The notes: generated from the sequence alone by a model not told the origin. 64,000 nt of DNA from an uncultured Rhodospirillaceae bacterium (GCA_913030825.1 CAJWCU010000004.1:124001-188000); one strand, 5' to 3'; shown: positions 54,467 to 63,887, counted from the stretch's first letter. A program made the numbers and translations.

Positions 54467-55240
54467 ATGACCGACGACACGTTCTACATCGCCGCCGGCG
54501 ACCATCGGCTGGAAGCCCGCTGGTGGGCCGGTCCCGCCGATACGGCACTGGTTTTCCTCCACGAAGGATTGGGCTGCGTCGATCTTTGGCGTGACGTGCC
54601 GGAGGCGCTTGGCCGATCGACCGGGTTGGCCGCTTTCGCCTATTCCCGGCCCGGCTACGGCCGGTCGTCGGGGATCACCCTGCCGCGCCCGTCGGATTAT
54701 CACGTGGTGGAAGCCGATGACATTCTGCCCGCTGTCCTGGACGCCGTCGGGATCGAACGGGCGGTCCTGATCGGCCATTCCGACGGCGGGACCATCGCCC
54801 TGATGACGGCGGCCAAGGACCCCCGCATCAAGGGGGCGGTGACCATGGCAGCCCATGTCTTCAACGAAGAAATCACCTTGGCCGGGATCCGCGAGGCCCG
54901 CCAGGCCTGGGAGACGACGAACCTGCGGGAAAAGCTGCGCCGTTATCACGGCGACAACGTCGACGCGGCGTTTCACGGCTGGAACGATACCTGGCAGCGC
55001 CCGGATTTCGCCGATTGGAACGTCGAAGCGGGGCTTGCCGGCGTAGGATGCCCGGTCCTGGTCGTCCAGGGGGCGGACGACCAATACGGCTCCGCCGAAC
55101 AGGTCCACGCCATCGCCCGTGGGGTCGCGGGACCGGCGCAAGAGCTGATCCTGCCCGATTGCGGGCATAGCCCCCATCTGGAGGCGCCCGAGCCCCTGTT
55201 CGCCGCCGTTAACCAATTCGTCGCCGACTTGTCCCTATAA
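54467..55240 (+). CDS. Alpha/beta hydrolase
   Basis: A 257-residue hydrolase with oxyanion-hole motif FLHEGLGCVDLWRD, nucleophile Ser105 in LIGHSDGGTIAL, acid Asp in VVQGADDQYG and His in LPDCGHSPHLEAP. All triad residues are present. Chosen start ATG 54467 (MTDDTFYIAAGDH); frames upstream overlap the PhyH gene. It forms a likely operon with the PhyH gene. Esterase or C-C hydrolase activity; substrate unknown. Confidence 0.88.
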   Translation: MTDDTFYIAAGDHRLEARWWAGPADTALVFLHEGLGCVDLWRDVPEALGRSTGLAAFAYSRPGYGRSSGITLPRPSDYHVVEADDILPAVLDAVGIERAVLIGHSDGGTIALMTAAKDPRIKGAVTMAAHVFNEEITLAGIREARQAWETTNLREKLRRYHGDNVDAAFHGWNDTWQRPDFADWNVEAGLAGVGCPVLVVQGADDQYGSAEQVHAIARGVAGPAQELILPDCGHSPHLEAPEPLFAAVNQFVADLSL

Positions 55241-55370
55241 CGCCCGTAAATCCGCCATGCGTTGGGGGTTTTTCGTTCCTGTTCGGGGGCCTGTCCCCTG
55301 GTAAGATGGGGGGAAACCCTCTATGTATGCGGCCCGATCAATTGGAACGCGGCATGGGAACGCGAAGACG

Positions 55371-56066
55371 ATGACGAAAACGGCGATGAACCCGACCATG
55401 AACCCAAACGAAAAACTGGTCCTGGCCCTGCCGAAGGGGCGCATCCTAGAGGAAGTGATGCCGCTGGTCCGTCATGCCGGGATTGAGCCGGAAGCCGCCT
55501 TCGACGACAGCAAAAGCCGCCAGCTGCGCTTCACCACCAACATCCCCAACCTGGACATCATTCGTGTGCGGTCGTTCGACGTCGCGACCTTCGTCGCCTT
55601 CGGTGCCGCGCATCTGGGTGTCGCCGGGAACGACGTGTTGTTGGAATTCGATTATTCGGAAATCTATGCGCCCGTCGACCTGGGCATCGGCTATTGCCGC
55701 CTGGCCGTGGCCGAACCGGCCGAGATGATCAAGGGCGACGATCCGCAGCAATGGTCGTCGATCCGGGTCGCCACCAAGTATCCGGGCCTGACGCGCCGGT
55801 ATTTCGCCGAACGCGGCGTTCATGCCGAATGCATCAAGCTGAACGGCGCCATGGAACTGGCCCCGACGCTGGGGCTGTGCCGCCGTATCGTCGATCTGGT
55901 CTCGACGGGGGCGACCATGAAGGCCAACGGTCTGGTCGAGGTCGAAACCATCGCCGAGATCACCTCGCGCCTCGCCGTCAATCGGGCCGCCTGGAAGACC
56001 CGCCCGCGCGAAATCGGCGGCTGGGTCAACAAATTCAAGGAGGCGGCGGATGCCCTTGCGGCTTGA
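55371..56066 (+). CDS. hisG: ATP phosphoribosyltransferase, short form
   Basis: First enzyme of histidine synthesis, joining ATP and PRPP. From ATG 55371 the product is 231 residues, in the short-form range, lacking the C-terminal regulatory domain. Motifs: [36 protein letters not shown], and the PRPP-binding [21 protein letters not shown] 55386 and 55398 are other candidate starts. Short HisG normally needs HisZ; no hisZ is visible here. Overlaps hisD by 17 bases. Confidence 0.95.
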   Translation: MTKTAMNPTMNPNEKLVLALPKGRILEEVMPLVRHAGIEPEAAFDDSKSRQLRFTTNIPNLDIIRVRSFDVATFVAFGAAHLGVAGNDVLLEFDYSEIYAPVDLGIGYCRLAVAEPAEMIKGDDPQQWSSIRVATKYPGLTRRYFAERGVHAECIKLNGAMELAPTLGLCRRIVDLVSTGATMKANGLVEVETIAEITSRLAVNRAAWKTRPREIGGWVNKFKEAADALAA

Positions 56067-57354
56067 TTCCCGCGATCCGGGTTTCGAGGCGGCGTTCAAG
56101 GACTTCCTGGGCGCCAAGCGCGAGACCGAGGCCGATGTGGTCGATGCCGTCGCCGCCATCCTGGCCGACGTCAAAGCGCGCGGCGATGCGGCTGTCCTCG
56201 AATACACGGCCAAGTTCGACCGGTTCGAGCTGAGCCTGGAGACCATGGCCATCGGCCGCGCCGAATTGGACGCGGCCAAGGATCAGGTCCCGGCGGAAAC
56301 CCTATCGGCGCTGGATACGGCGGCGGCGCGCATTCGTGCCTTCCACGAAAAGCAATTGCCGGAAGATTTGGATTTCACCGACGCGGCGGGCCTGCGCCTG
56401 GGCTATCGCTGGCAGGCGGTCGAGGCGGCGGGGCTTTACGTGCCCGGCGGTACGGCGGCCTACCCGTCGTCGGTCCTGATGAACGCGATCCCGGCCAAGG
56501 TCGCCGGGGTGGACCGCCTGGTGATGGTCGTGCCGACGCCCGACGGCGTGGTCAATCCGCTGGTTCTGGCGGCGGCGGCCCTTGCGGGCGTCGATGAGGT
56601 CTACCGCATCGGCGGGGCCCAGGCCGTGGGGGCGCTGGCCTATGGCACGGAAACCATCCGCCCGGTGGACAAGATCGTCGGCCCCGGCAACGCTTTCGTG
56701 GCGGCCGCCAAGCGCCAGGTCTTCGGCACCGTCGGCATCGACATGATCGCCGGGCCGTCGGAGATCCTGGTCCTTGCCGACGGCCAGAACGATCCCGCCT
56801 GGATCGCCGCCGACCTGTTGAGCCAGGCCGAACACGACGCCGCCGCGCAATCGATCCTGATCACTGACGACGGCGACTTCGCCGACGCCGTGATCGCCGC
56901 CGTGGACAGTCATCTGAAAGTTTTGCCGCGCACCGGCACGGCCAGCGAAAGTTGGGACAAATACGGCGCCGTCATCATGGTGCCGGACCTGGCTGCGGCC
57001 ATTCCGCTGGTCGATCGCGTGGCGCCCGAGCATCTGGAAATCGCCACCGAGAACGCCGATGCCCTGGGCCGCAAGGTCCGCAACGCGGGGGCCATCTTCA
57101 TGGGCCGCTACGTGCCGGAAGCCATCGGCGATTATATCGCGGGTCCCAATCACGTCCTGCCGACGGCGCGCAGTGCGCGGTTCTCGTCGGGCCTGGGCGT
57201 GCTCGATTTCATGAAGCGCTCGTCGATGATCGAATGCGACGCCGATGGCCTGCGCGCCATCGGGCCCGAGGCCGTGGCCCTGGCCCGCGCCGAAGGGCTG
57301 GACGCCCACGCGCTTTCCATTTCCATCCGCCTGAACACACCGGCGGGGGACTAG
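56050..57354 (+). CDS. hisD: Histidinol dehydrogenase
   Basis: Zinc enzyme that oxidises L-histidinol to L-histidine in two NAD-dependent steps; 434 residues. Motifs: [73 protein letters not shown] (metal and substrate region) and [19 protein letters not shown] lies before ATG 56050, inside the end of hisG, so the genes are coupled. Full length and intact. Confidence 0.98.
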   Translation: MPLRLDSRDPGFEAAFKDFLGAKRETEADVVDAVAAILADVKARGDAAVLEYTAKFDRFELSLETMAIGRAELDAAKDQVPAETLSALDTAAARIRAFHEKQLPEDLDFTDAAGLRLGYRWQAVEAAGLYVPGGTAAYPSSVLMNAIPAKVAGVDRLVMVVPTPDGVVNPLVLAAAALAGVDEVYRIGGAQAVGALAYGTETIRPVDKIVGPGNAFVAAAKRQVFGTVGIDMIAGPSEILVLADGQNDPAWIAADLLSQAEHDAAAQSILITDDGDFADAVIAAVDSHLKVLPRTGTASESWDKYGAVIMVPDLAAAIPLVDRVAPEHLEIATENADALGRKVRNAGAIFMGRYVPEAIGDYIAGPNHVLPTARSARFSSGLGVLDFMKRSSMIECDADGLRAIGPEAVALARAEGLDAHALSISIRLNTPAGD

Positions 57355-57371
57355 GCAGGAGGTGCGGGGCC

Positions 57372-57851
57372 ATGAGCGACGACACCCACCGCATCGTCGA
57401 TATCCAACTGGACGAGAAAAGCGTCGTCAGCCGCAGCCCGCAGGTCGACCACGAACGCAAAGTCGCGATCTACGACCTGCTTGAGGACAACACGTTCCGG
57501 CCACGCGAAATCGACCATCCGGGGCCCTATGCCTTGCGTCTTTCGATCCAGGAAAACCGGCTGGTCTTCGACGTCGACGATGAAAGCCACGAACATCTGG
57601 TCAAGATCACCCTGCCGATCAGCGTGCTGAAACGCGTCGTGCGCGACTATTTCATGATTTGCGACAGCTACTTCAAGGCGATCACGACCTTGTCGCCGAG
57701 CCAGATCGAAGCCATCGACATGGGCCGGCGGGGCCTGCACAACGAGGGCGCGGAAATTCTCCGCACACGCCTGGACGACCGGGTGGAGATGAACCTGCGG
57801 ACGGCACGGCGGCTGTTCACGCTGGTCTGCGTTCTCCACATCAAGGCTTGA
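57372..57851 (+). CDS. UPF0262 family protein
   Basis: A 159-residue cytoplasmic protein with the UPF0262 sequence pattern: IVDIQLDEKSVVSRSPQVDH, RKVAIYDLLEDNTFRP and DYFMICDSYFKAI. The family is alphaproteobacterial, typically follows hisD, and has no known function. AGGAGGTGCGGGGCC lies before the ATG; the gap to hisD is 17 bases. Confidence 0.9.
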   Translation: MSDDTHRIVDIQLDEKSVVSRSPQVDHERKVAIYDLLEDNTFRPREIDHPGPYALRLSIQENRLVFDVDDESHEHLVKITLPISVLKRVVRDYFMICDSYFKAITTLSPSQIEAIDMGRRGLHNEGAEILRTRLDDRVEMNLRTARRLFTLVCVLHIKA

Positions 57852-57864
57852 GGAGGCCGCGAAT

Positions 57865-58311
57865 TTGCCCGACCTCCCTTCCGCCGTCCTGTTTTCCTGC
57901 ACGATGAATTCCATCCGCTCGCCCATGGCGGAAGGCATCCTGAAGTTCCTGCACGGTCATCGCATCTACGTCGACAGCGCCGGTGTGCGCGAAGGGCATA
58001 TCGACGGTTTCACCATCGCCGTGATGGACGAAATCGGTATCGACATGTCGAAACACAAATCGAAAACCTTCGACGAGTTGGAAGACGACTTTTTCGATCT
58101 GGTCATCACCCTGTCGCCGGAGGCCCAGCACAAGGCCATGGAACTGACGCGGATCATGGCCTGCGACGTCGAGTTCTGGAACACCTTCGATCCATCGATC
58201 ATCGAGACGGAAAACCGCGATGAGAAATTGCAGGCCTATCGCATGGTGCGTGACAATCTGATGGAACGCATCAAGGAACGGTTCCCCGTCCATGCCGTGT
58301 CGGATACCTGA
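57865..58311 (+). CDS. Low-molecular-weight phosphatase (protein-tyrosine-phosphatase/ArsC-like)
   Basis: A 148-residue LMW-PTP fold. The P-loop FSCTMNSIRSPMAEG has the CX5RS form (Cys12, Arg18), with the general acid Asp likely in WNTFDPSII. Substrate could be phosphotyrosine or arsenate; no arsenic genes are nearby. Start is TTG 57865, behind GAGGAGG at correct spacing; the gap to the UPF0262 stop is 13 bases. It belongs to the his operon in position. Confidence 0.87.
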   Translation: MPDLPSAVLFSCTMNSIRSPMAEGILKFLHGHRIYVDSAGVREGHIDGFTIAVMDEIGIDMSKHKSKTFDELEDDFFDLVITLSPEAQHKAMELTRIMACDVEFWNTFDPSIIETENRDEKLQAYRMVRDNLMERIKERFPVHAVSDT

Positions 58312-58335
58312 TCCCGTTTTCCGAAGAGAGAACAC

Positions 58336-58899
58336 ATGACCCGTAGCTTTCGATCCGCAGTCCACATCCTGGTCCTCTGCCTTGGGGCGGCATTTTCAGG
58401 AAACACCGCGACGGCGCAGGACGGCGATCCGTTCGAGCGGTTGTCCTCGCAGCCGGTGACGTTGCTTGACGCCGGGATCAAGCGGGTGCGCGCCAATGCG
58501 CGCTTAGGCGCGCGGCGGCTGACGCCCGCGACCGGACCGCAGGCCCAGTTCCGCGTGTTCTTCGACCAGGAATTGCGGCGACTGGAAATCCGCTTTGCGG
58601 TCGAGACAGCGCCGGAAAACCTGAATGAACGGTATTGCTGGGCCCGGCGGGCGGTGGCGATCCGCGAGACGTTTTCCGTGGGGGCGACCAGCTATGCGCT
58701 TTCCCTGTCCGATGAAGAGCGGGTCAAACGCAGACTGGGAAGCCTGTTTTCGCGGGAGCCCGACACCACCGAACGGGAAATGATCGCCCTTGGCCAGCGT
58801 CTGGCGGATTCGACCTTCGTCGAATTGCGGTTGAGAAATCCCGCCAGCGAAATGCCGGTGACCTGCCGCGCCGTGGCCTATCGGTTGGATTGGAAATAG
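58336..58899 (+). CDS. Exported protein of unknown function
   Basis: A 187-residue protein with a signal peptide (cleavage near ATAQDG). The mature part is mixed alpha/beta with Arg-rich segments and two cysteines, in NERYCWARRAV and MPVTCRAVAY, which could form a disulfide. No family recognised. GAAGAGAG precedes the ATG. It follows the phosphatase by 24 bases and is convergent with the methyltransferase/ligase fusion, separated by a GC-rich hairpin. Confidence 0.7.
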   Translation: MTRSFRSAVHILVLCLGAAFSGNTATAQDGDPFERLSSQPVTLLDAGIKRVRANARLGARRLTPATGPQAQFRVFFDQELRRLEIRFAVETAPENLNERYCWARRAVAIRETFSVGATSYALSLSDEERVKRRLGSLFSREPDTTEREMIALGQRLADSTFVELRLRNPASEMPVTCRAVAYRLDWK

Positions 58900-58907
58900 G
58901 CACGAGC

Positions 58908-58932
58908 CGGCGCGCGGGCATGCCGCGCGCCG
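58908..58932. terminator. GC-rich hairpin between convergent genes
   Basis: CGGCGCGCGG (58908-58917), GCATG, CCGCGCGCCG (58923-58932): a perfect 10-bp stem. There is no T run on either side, so it may act as a bidirectional stop or mRNA end-protecting structure rather than a classical terminator. Confidence 0.45.
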
Positions 58933-58942
58933 ATCCCGTGCA

Positions 58943-60859
58943 TCAGGCCGCCGCCGCCGCCGCGCCGGTGTCCAGGCCTTCGGCGGCCCGGGCCTGTCCG
59001 GCTTCGATGATCCGGCGCAGCAGGTCCGGATATTCCAGCCCCTCAAACCCGGCCATCAGATTGAACTTGCCGTCCCAGCACCAACCGGGGTTGGGATTGA
59101 CCTCCAACAGTTTGATGGCGCCCTGGGCGTCGGTGCGGAAATCGAACCGGGCGTAATCGCGGCACCCCAGCCGCTGGAACAGGGTTGCCGAAGCATCGAA
59201 CATGGCGCGCCGGCTGTCTTCGTCCAGGTCCGCCTGGCGGTATTGGATATCCGTCCAATAAGGGGAGTCCGGCTGCCATTTGGATTCGTAGCCCAGCAGT
59301 TTGGGCAGCTTCGGATCCAGGCCCGAATAATCGACCGCCAGCACCGGCAGGGCGTGGAATCCGCTGCCCGGGTTGCCGATCAGGGCGATGCTGTATTCCG
59401 CGCCGTCGAGAAATTCCTGAACCAGCACCGACCGGCCCGGCAGCGTCCGGCGGACTTCCGCCAGATAGGCGACCATTTCCTCGGGCGTGTGGACGACGGC
59501 GTCCTGAGTGATGCCGATGGAGCTATCGCCCTGGGCCGGTTTGATCAAGGCCGGAAAGACCGACGGGATCGTCGCGACCTGATCGTCCGGTTGGAAATAG
59601 GTTTCCAGCGGTACGGGGATCTCGCATTGCTGGGCCACGGCGCGGACGACCGACTTGTCGTAGCATAGGCCGAGCGCCGCCGGGCCCGCCCCCGTATAGG
59701 GGATATTGAGCATTTCCAGCATGGCCGGAACGTGCAGTTCCTTGAGTGCCTCGTTGTTGTAGCCTTCGTCGCAAAGGTTCAGCACGAATGCCGGACGGTT
59801 GCTTTGCAGGCGTTCGAACAGGCCGCTATGGTCGTCTTCATAGGTGAAGCGATACTCGCCCAGGGTGCCCAGGGCGGATTTAAGCTTGTTCACCGTCTCC
59901 AGGTCTTCCGGATTGAACTTGCCGTCGAGTTTGACCGCGTCCGGCCGGCGCGGGTCGCCCAGCAGGACGGTGACGTCGGGATACACCGGGCCCCGGCCGC
60001 GGACGACGGCTTTCGCCGGTGCGCGCCCGGTCACCAGATGGCGGCGGGCCATCATGCCCAGGTCGGCGCCCCGGTCGGTCAGGCGATTGGAATTGCCTTC
60101 CAGTTCCTGGTGGAACACGACATCGCGGAAACCGGCCGTCTCCAACAAAGCCTTCAGGGCGTCGGCGCTATAGAGGCGTTCGGCGTAGAACTGGTCGGCG
60201 ATCACGCCTTTTTCGGCATGGATCACGACTTCGCGGGAAATCAGGCGCGACCGGTCGGACGACAGCGACCGTTCGCGGCAGACCAACTGGTTCTCGTCGA
60301 TCCATTCCCAGGTCCGGGGCTCGAAATTCTGGCGCATCCATTCACCGTCGGTGATGTCCAGGATCAAGCGCCCGTTGGAGCGCATGACCCGGCATACGGC
60401 GGTGAGCACGGCCAGATCGTCTTTTTCCTGTTCGAAATACCCGAACGAGTTGCCGAGCAGCATGACGCTGTCGAACGAATCCGGTTTCAGCGCGACGCGC
60501 CGGGCATCGCCTTCCTTGAACTGCACGTGCAGGCCCTGGGCGCGGGCGCGCCGACGGGCCAGACGGATCAGGTAGCGCGACCGATCGACACCGGTGACGT
60601 TGCCGAAACCGCGGCGCGCCAATTCCAGACAGTGACGGCCTTGGCCGCAGCACAGGTCGAGAATGCGGTCTTCGGGTGCCAAGTCGACGACACCGAGAAG
60701 GGCATCGACCTCGGCCCGCGTGGCGTCGTCGTTTTCCGTGACGTCGCCGTCGGTCTTCAGATACAGCGCGTTGAACAGGGACCGCCACCATTCGGGCGGC
60801 AGGTGACGCTCCAGGTCGCTGATCGGACCCAGAGTTTTTTGGGAGGACGTGTTCGTCAT
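58943..60859 (-). CDS. Fusion of SAM methyltransferase and D-Ala-D-Ala-ligase-like ATP-grasp enzyme
   Basis: A 638-residue two-domain enzyme. Residues about 1-285 form a class I methyltransferase: motif I ILDLCCGQGRHCLELA (66-81), VDRSRYLIRLARR, then VMLLGNSFGYFE. Residues about 290-620 resemble D-Ala-D-Ala ligase with ATP-grasp: FVLNLCDEGYNNEALKELHV, MLNIPYTGAGPAALGLCYDK, VFPALIKPAQGDSSIGI, VLVQEFLDGAEYSIALIG and LLEVNPNPGWCWDG (Mg-binding Asn/Glu). A C-terminal Ala tail closes it. Product unknown: it probably joins a carboxylate to an amine and methylates the product. A real peptidoglycan Ddl is unlikely given the fusion and lack of mur neighbours. Start ATG 60859. Confidence 0.88.
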   Translation of the reverse strand: MTNTSSQKTLGPISDLERHLPPEWWRSLFNALYLKTDGDVTENDDATRAEVDALLGVVDLAPEDRILDLCCGQGRHCLELARRGFGNVTGVDRSRYLIRLARRRARAQGLHVQFKEGDARRVALKPDSFDSVMLLGNSFGYFEQEKDDLAVLTAVCRVMRSNGRLILDITDGEWMRQNFEPRTWEWIDENQLVCRERSLSSDRSRLISREVVIHAEKGVIADQFYAERLYSADALKALLETAGFRDVVFHQELEGNSNRLTDRGADLGMMARRHLVTGRAPAKAVVRGRGPVYPDVTVLLGDPRRPDAVKLDGKFNPEDLETVNKLKSALGTLGEYRFTYEDDHSGLFERLQSNRPAFVLNLCDEGYNNEALKELHVPAMLEMLNIPYTGAGPAALGLCYDKSVVRAVAQQCEIPVPLETYFQPDDQVATIPSVFPALIKPAQGDSSIGITQDAVVHTPEEMVAYLAEVRRTLPGRSVLVQEFLDGAEYSIALIGNPGSGFHALPVLAVDYSGLDPKLPKLLGYESKWQPDSPYWTDIQYRQADLDEDSRRAMFDASATLFQRLGCRDYARFDFRTDAQGAIKLLEVNPNPGWCWDGKFNLMAGFEGLEYPDLLRRIIEAGQARAAEGLDTGAAAAAA

Positions 60860-60892
60860 GGTCGTATTCCGGGGCGGCTATCTGCTCCGCAT

Positions 60893-61081
60893 TTAGCGGA
60901 ACAGCAGCCCGTAAATATAAAGCGCGAAAGGGGTGACCACGCCGCCGACCATGATCACCATGAACAGGGCGAAGCCGGTGACGTCGTCGGCACGTTGCCA
61001 GAAGGATGGTTTCTGGACGGCGGGAGCGGTGGATTGCGGGGCGCCGGGGACGACGGGCGCGGCGGGCGTTTGCGTCAACAT
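60893..61081 (-). CDS. Small single-span membrane protein
   Basis: A 62-residue protein: a Pro/Ala-rich N-terminal part (APVVPGAPQSTAPAV), then one transmembrane helix (about residues 36-60). ATG 61081 has only a weak AAAGG-like site. It lies 33 bases before the methyltransferase/ligase fusion on the same strand and may be in its operon. No family recognised. Confidence 0.6.
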   Translation of the reverse strand: MLTQTPAAPVVPGAPQSTAPAVQKPSFWQRADDVTGFALFMVIMVGGVVTPFALYIYGLLFR

Positions 61082-61311
61082 GGCGAAAGCCTTTCTGATA
61101 AAGGGGCCATTCGTGGGAGGGCGATTTGGCCGTGAGAAATGGTGGGAACAGTCGGCTGGTAAGGCGTGGTCGTGGAGAAGCAGAAAAAATGCCTGGGCGG
61201 GGCCGCTCGGGAACGGGGGGTGCGCAAGGTCAGGCCCTTGCGAGGGGCAGGGCGGCGTGACTGGCGATCTCCGCACCCGTTCCCGATGACGCCCTCCCAG
61301 GCGCTTCTTCA

Positions 61312-61336
61312 CGGGGCCGGTGGGTGACCGGCCCCG
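61312..61336. terminator. GC-rich hairpin after the CxxC protein gene
   Basis: CGGGGCCGGT (61312-61321) and ACCGGCCCCG (61327-61336) form a perfect 10-bp stem, 11 bases beyond the stop at 61348. No T run follows on the minus strand. Confidence 0.45.
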
Positions 61337-61347
61337 CATCTGTCTGC

Positions 61348-61620
61348 CTAGTTGTTGCGGACGGAGAGCTTGCCGCCGCGGATAACGGCGATCTGGTCGC
61401 CTTCGACGCTGACGGACTCTTCGCCCAGATTGATTTTGCATTTCTCGCAAAGGTTCGGGACGGTCTCGCCGGCGGCGATGTTGACCAGTTCGGAACCTTC
61501 GGAATCGGAAACCGTCAGTTGAATGTCGGTATCCTGTTCATTGGTCACGTCCACGGCATGAACCGGGGCCGCAAATGCCAAAGCGATCGCGGCGGCGCCA
61601 ATGAAGGGCAGAACTTTCAT
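61348..61620 (-). CDS. Small exported protein with a CxxC pair
   Basis: A 90-residue protein with a signal peptide (MKVLPFIGAAAIALAFAAPV; cleavage near VHAVD). The mature protein is about 68 residues with a single redox-type or metal-type pair in LCEKCKINLG and beta-rich sequence. Short, with a strong AGGAACAC-type site before the ATG (GGAGGAACACATG). It is divergent from the LysR gene, 185 bases apart, so it may be the LysR target. No family recognised. Confidence 0.7.
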   Translation of the reverse strand: MKVLPFIGAAAIALAFAAPVHAVDVTNEQDTDIQLTVSDSEGSELVNIAAGETVPNLCEKCKINLGEESVSVEGDQIAVIRGGKLSVRNN

Positions 61621-61805
61621 GTGTTCCTCCAGAAAAGGATGTGTGTCCGAAATTGGACACGGCGACTCTCGGGCAAATCCAGGGTTTGCTCAAACGAAAT
61701 AACATTAAGTTTTATATCGAAAAATCAAATGTATAATCGCGGCCGAATTCATCCGGAAAACGCCCGTGGGCGGGCGCTTCGGCGGATAGGGAGAGGCCAA
61801 TTTCC

Positions 61806-62672
61806 ATGGACATCAACCTGGCGCGGACATTCCTGGCGATTTGCGAACTCGGTAATTTCGTGAAGGCGTCGGAACGGCTTTATGTGACGCAGTCGACGGT
61901 CAGTACCCGGGTCAAATTGCTCGAGGATTTATTGGGGCAGTCCTTGTTCGTGCGGACTAAGGCGGGCGCGACTCTGACCGCCGCCGGGGCACAGTTCCGG
62001 CCTTTCGCGGAAAAGATGGTGCAGACCTGGGAACAGGCGCGCCACAACGTCGGCCTGCCCGTCGAGTTCTCGTCCCTGCTGACCGTCGGGGCCGAGTTCA
62101 CGTTGTGGGAACGGCTGCTGGTCAGGTGGATTTCCTGGGTCCGTGAAGACCTGCCCGAGGTCGCGCTGCGGGCCGAGGTCGGCACGGCCGACAGTCTGAT
62201 GATCCAGGTTACGGAAGGGCTTCTCGATCTGGCCGTTACCTACACGCCGCAACATCGTTCCGGCCTGGTGGTCGAGAAATTGGCGCAGGACAGTCTGGTG
62301 CTGGTCTCGACCGATCCCAAAACGCAGGGCCCGCGCGAACCGGGGTATGTTTTCGTCGATTGGGGGGCGGAGTTCCGGATGGAGCACCTGGACGCTTTTC
62401 CCGACTTGCCGGCGCCGGCCCTGGCGGTCACCTACGGTCCTTTGGCGCAGCAGCATATCCTGCGGGCCGGCGGGGCGGCCTATCTTCCCCTGCGGGCCGT
62501 GCGTCCCCGCCTGGACGAAGGCGTGTTGCACCTGATCGGCGACGCACCGGTCTTTCGGCGGCCGATCTTCGCGGTCCATCTGGACGGTGTCGATAATCCC
62601 CTGTTCCACAACGCCGTGGAGGGCCTGCGTCAGGCCGCACGTCAGGAAGCCGGAGGCGAGGAAACGGTATAG
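61806..62672 (+). CDS. LysR family transcriptional regulator
   Basis: A 288-residue LTTR. N-terminal winged helix-turn-helix (about 1-60): NLARTFLAICELGNFVKASE, LYVTQSTVSTRVKLLEDLLG. The C-terminal part is a periplasmic-binding-protein-like sensor domain (about 90-280). The effector is not predictable. Divergent from the CxxC protein gene, as LysR regulators usually are from a target. The spacer (61690-61740) is A+T-rich. Confidence 0.93.
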   Translation: MDINLARTFLAICELGNFVKASERLYVTQSTVSTRVKLLEDLLGQSLFVRTKAGATLTAAGAQFRPFAEKMVQTWEQARHNVGLPVEFSSLLTVGAEFTLWERLLVRWISWVREDLPEVALRAEVGTADSLMIQVTEGLLDLAVTYTPQHRSGLVVEKLAQDSLVLVSTDPKTQGPREPGYVFVDWGAEFRMEHLDAFPDLPAPALAVTYGPLAQQHILRAGGAAYLPLRAVRPRLDEGVLHLIGDAPVFRRPIFAVHLDGVDNPLFHNAVEGLRQAARQEAGGEETV

Positions 62673-63028
62673 GTGTCTGACCTCCCGATAAAACCCTTTT
62701 CTAGATAGGGACATATTGTATTCATAATGGTTCTCGCATAGATTTCTTGCGGGGAATTTACCCGCACGAATTGCGTGACGGCTCTTATGGGGGAGCGCGG
62801 ACAGGGGGGGGCTCGATCTGCGACTGATGACTTTCGATTTCTGTCAATTTTGGGGATTTGGTGTAACGGCTAGGTGCGGAACAACCCGTTGATATAAACC
62901 AGATCTCCCATGACCGATTTCAATACGAGGCTTCTCGCGGGCGGCTCAAGTAGCGCGCTGCCATCGCATTCGGTCCGTGCCTGCTCCTTTCCAGAGGGGC
63001 GGCGCCGTTGCGTCGCGCTGCGCACGCC
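62673..63028. other. Intergenic region before the FixJ-like regulator
   Basis: 356 bases without a convincing gene. It has a TGCGGG-GAATTTA-CCCGCA inverted repeat (62748-62766) and A+T-rich stretches at 62700-62740 suited to a promoter. No terminator was recognised after the LysR gene. Confidence 0.5.
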
Positions 63029-63673
63029 ATGAGCCTTGATCCGAAAATCGCCGGGACCGTTCACGTCGTTGATGATGACCCCGGGTATCTCGACAGTCTG
63101 CTGGGCCTGATGAAATCCGTCGGGTACCGCGCCGAAGGCTATGCTAATGCCGTGGAATTTCTGCGCGATTGGCGGCCCGGCGACGCCGGCTGCGTCATCA
63201 CCGACATGCGCATGCCGCAGATGAGCGGCATCGAACTGCTGCAGCACCTGCGCCATGAGGGCATGGACATTCCGGTCATTCTGGTCAGCGCCCATGCCAC
63301 GGTCGCGGCGGGTGTGCGGGCCATGAAACTCGGCGCCTTGGATTTTCTGGAAAAGCCGGTCGATGAGCAGACGTTGCTCGATCTCGTCAACAAGGCGGTA
63401 AAATACGAATGGCTGCGCCGGACCAATCAGGCCAAACGCGATCTACTGGAGGAGCGGCTCGGCCTTTTGTCCGACCGTGAACGACAGGTGCTGCGCTCTA
63501 TCCTCGGTGGGCTTCCCAACCGCGACATTGCGCATCTGATGGGGATCAGTCCAAAGACGGTCGATACCTACCGTTCACGCATTCTCGACAAAACCGGGAC
63601 GGATCGGATGGATGTTCTGTGCCGAGAAATCCAAGAATATCAAATTATTATCTGTAATGATCCGGTGGCCTAA
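63029..63673 (+). CDS. FixJ/NarL-type two-component response regulator
   Basis: A 214-residue regulator. Receiver domain (about 8-125): acidic residues in VHVVDDDPGYL, phospho-Asp59 in CVITDMRMPQMSG, Lys in DFLEKPVDEQ. LuxR-type DNA-binding domain (about 148-210): LSDRERQVLRSILGGLPNRD and GISPKTVDTYRSRIL. Layout is that of FixJ/TodT regulators. ATG 63029 is chosen; the ribosome-binding site is weak. No histidine kinase gene is visible in the window; the next gene starts a PAS protein. Confidence 0.93.
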   Translation: MSLDPKIAGTVHVVDDDPGYLDSLLGLMKSVGYRAEGYANAVEFLRDWRPGDAGCVITDMRMPQMSGIELLQHLRHEGMDIPVILVSAHATVAAGVRAMKLGALDFLEKPVDEQTLLDLVNKAVKYEWLRRTNQAKRDLLEERLGLLSDRERQVLRSILGGLPNRDIAHLMGISPKTVDTYRSRILDKTGTDRMDVLCREIQEYQIIICNDPVA

Positions 63674-63887
63674 CGGCCCCTACAAAAAATACAACACGCC
63701 CTACAAACGATGCGCCCGCGCCCGACATACAGATGTCCGGGTATGCGTCTAGGCTTTCGTCGCGCCGGTTTTTCGTGACGACGGCCAAGAAGAGCCGCGA
63801 GCGACATTGGCGCCAATCACAACAAAAGACGGACAAGGTCCGCTGGATATGGAGGAATGCCTTCGGGCAAAGTAAGGGGGAGCACAG

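Noticed and set aside
59732-61135. 467-residue open frame on the plus strand
   Set aside because: It is antisense to the methyltransferase/ligase fusion, whose motifs are unmistakable. Long antisense frames are common in this high-GC DNA, and this one has His/Arg/Asp-rich shadow composition.
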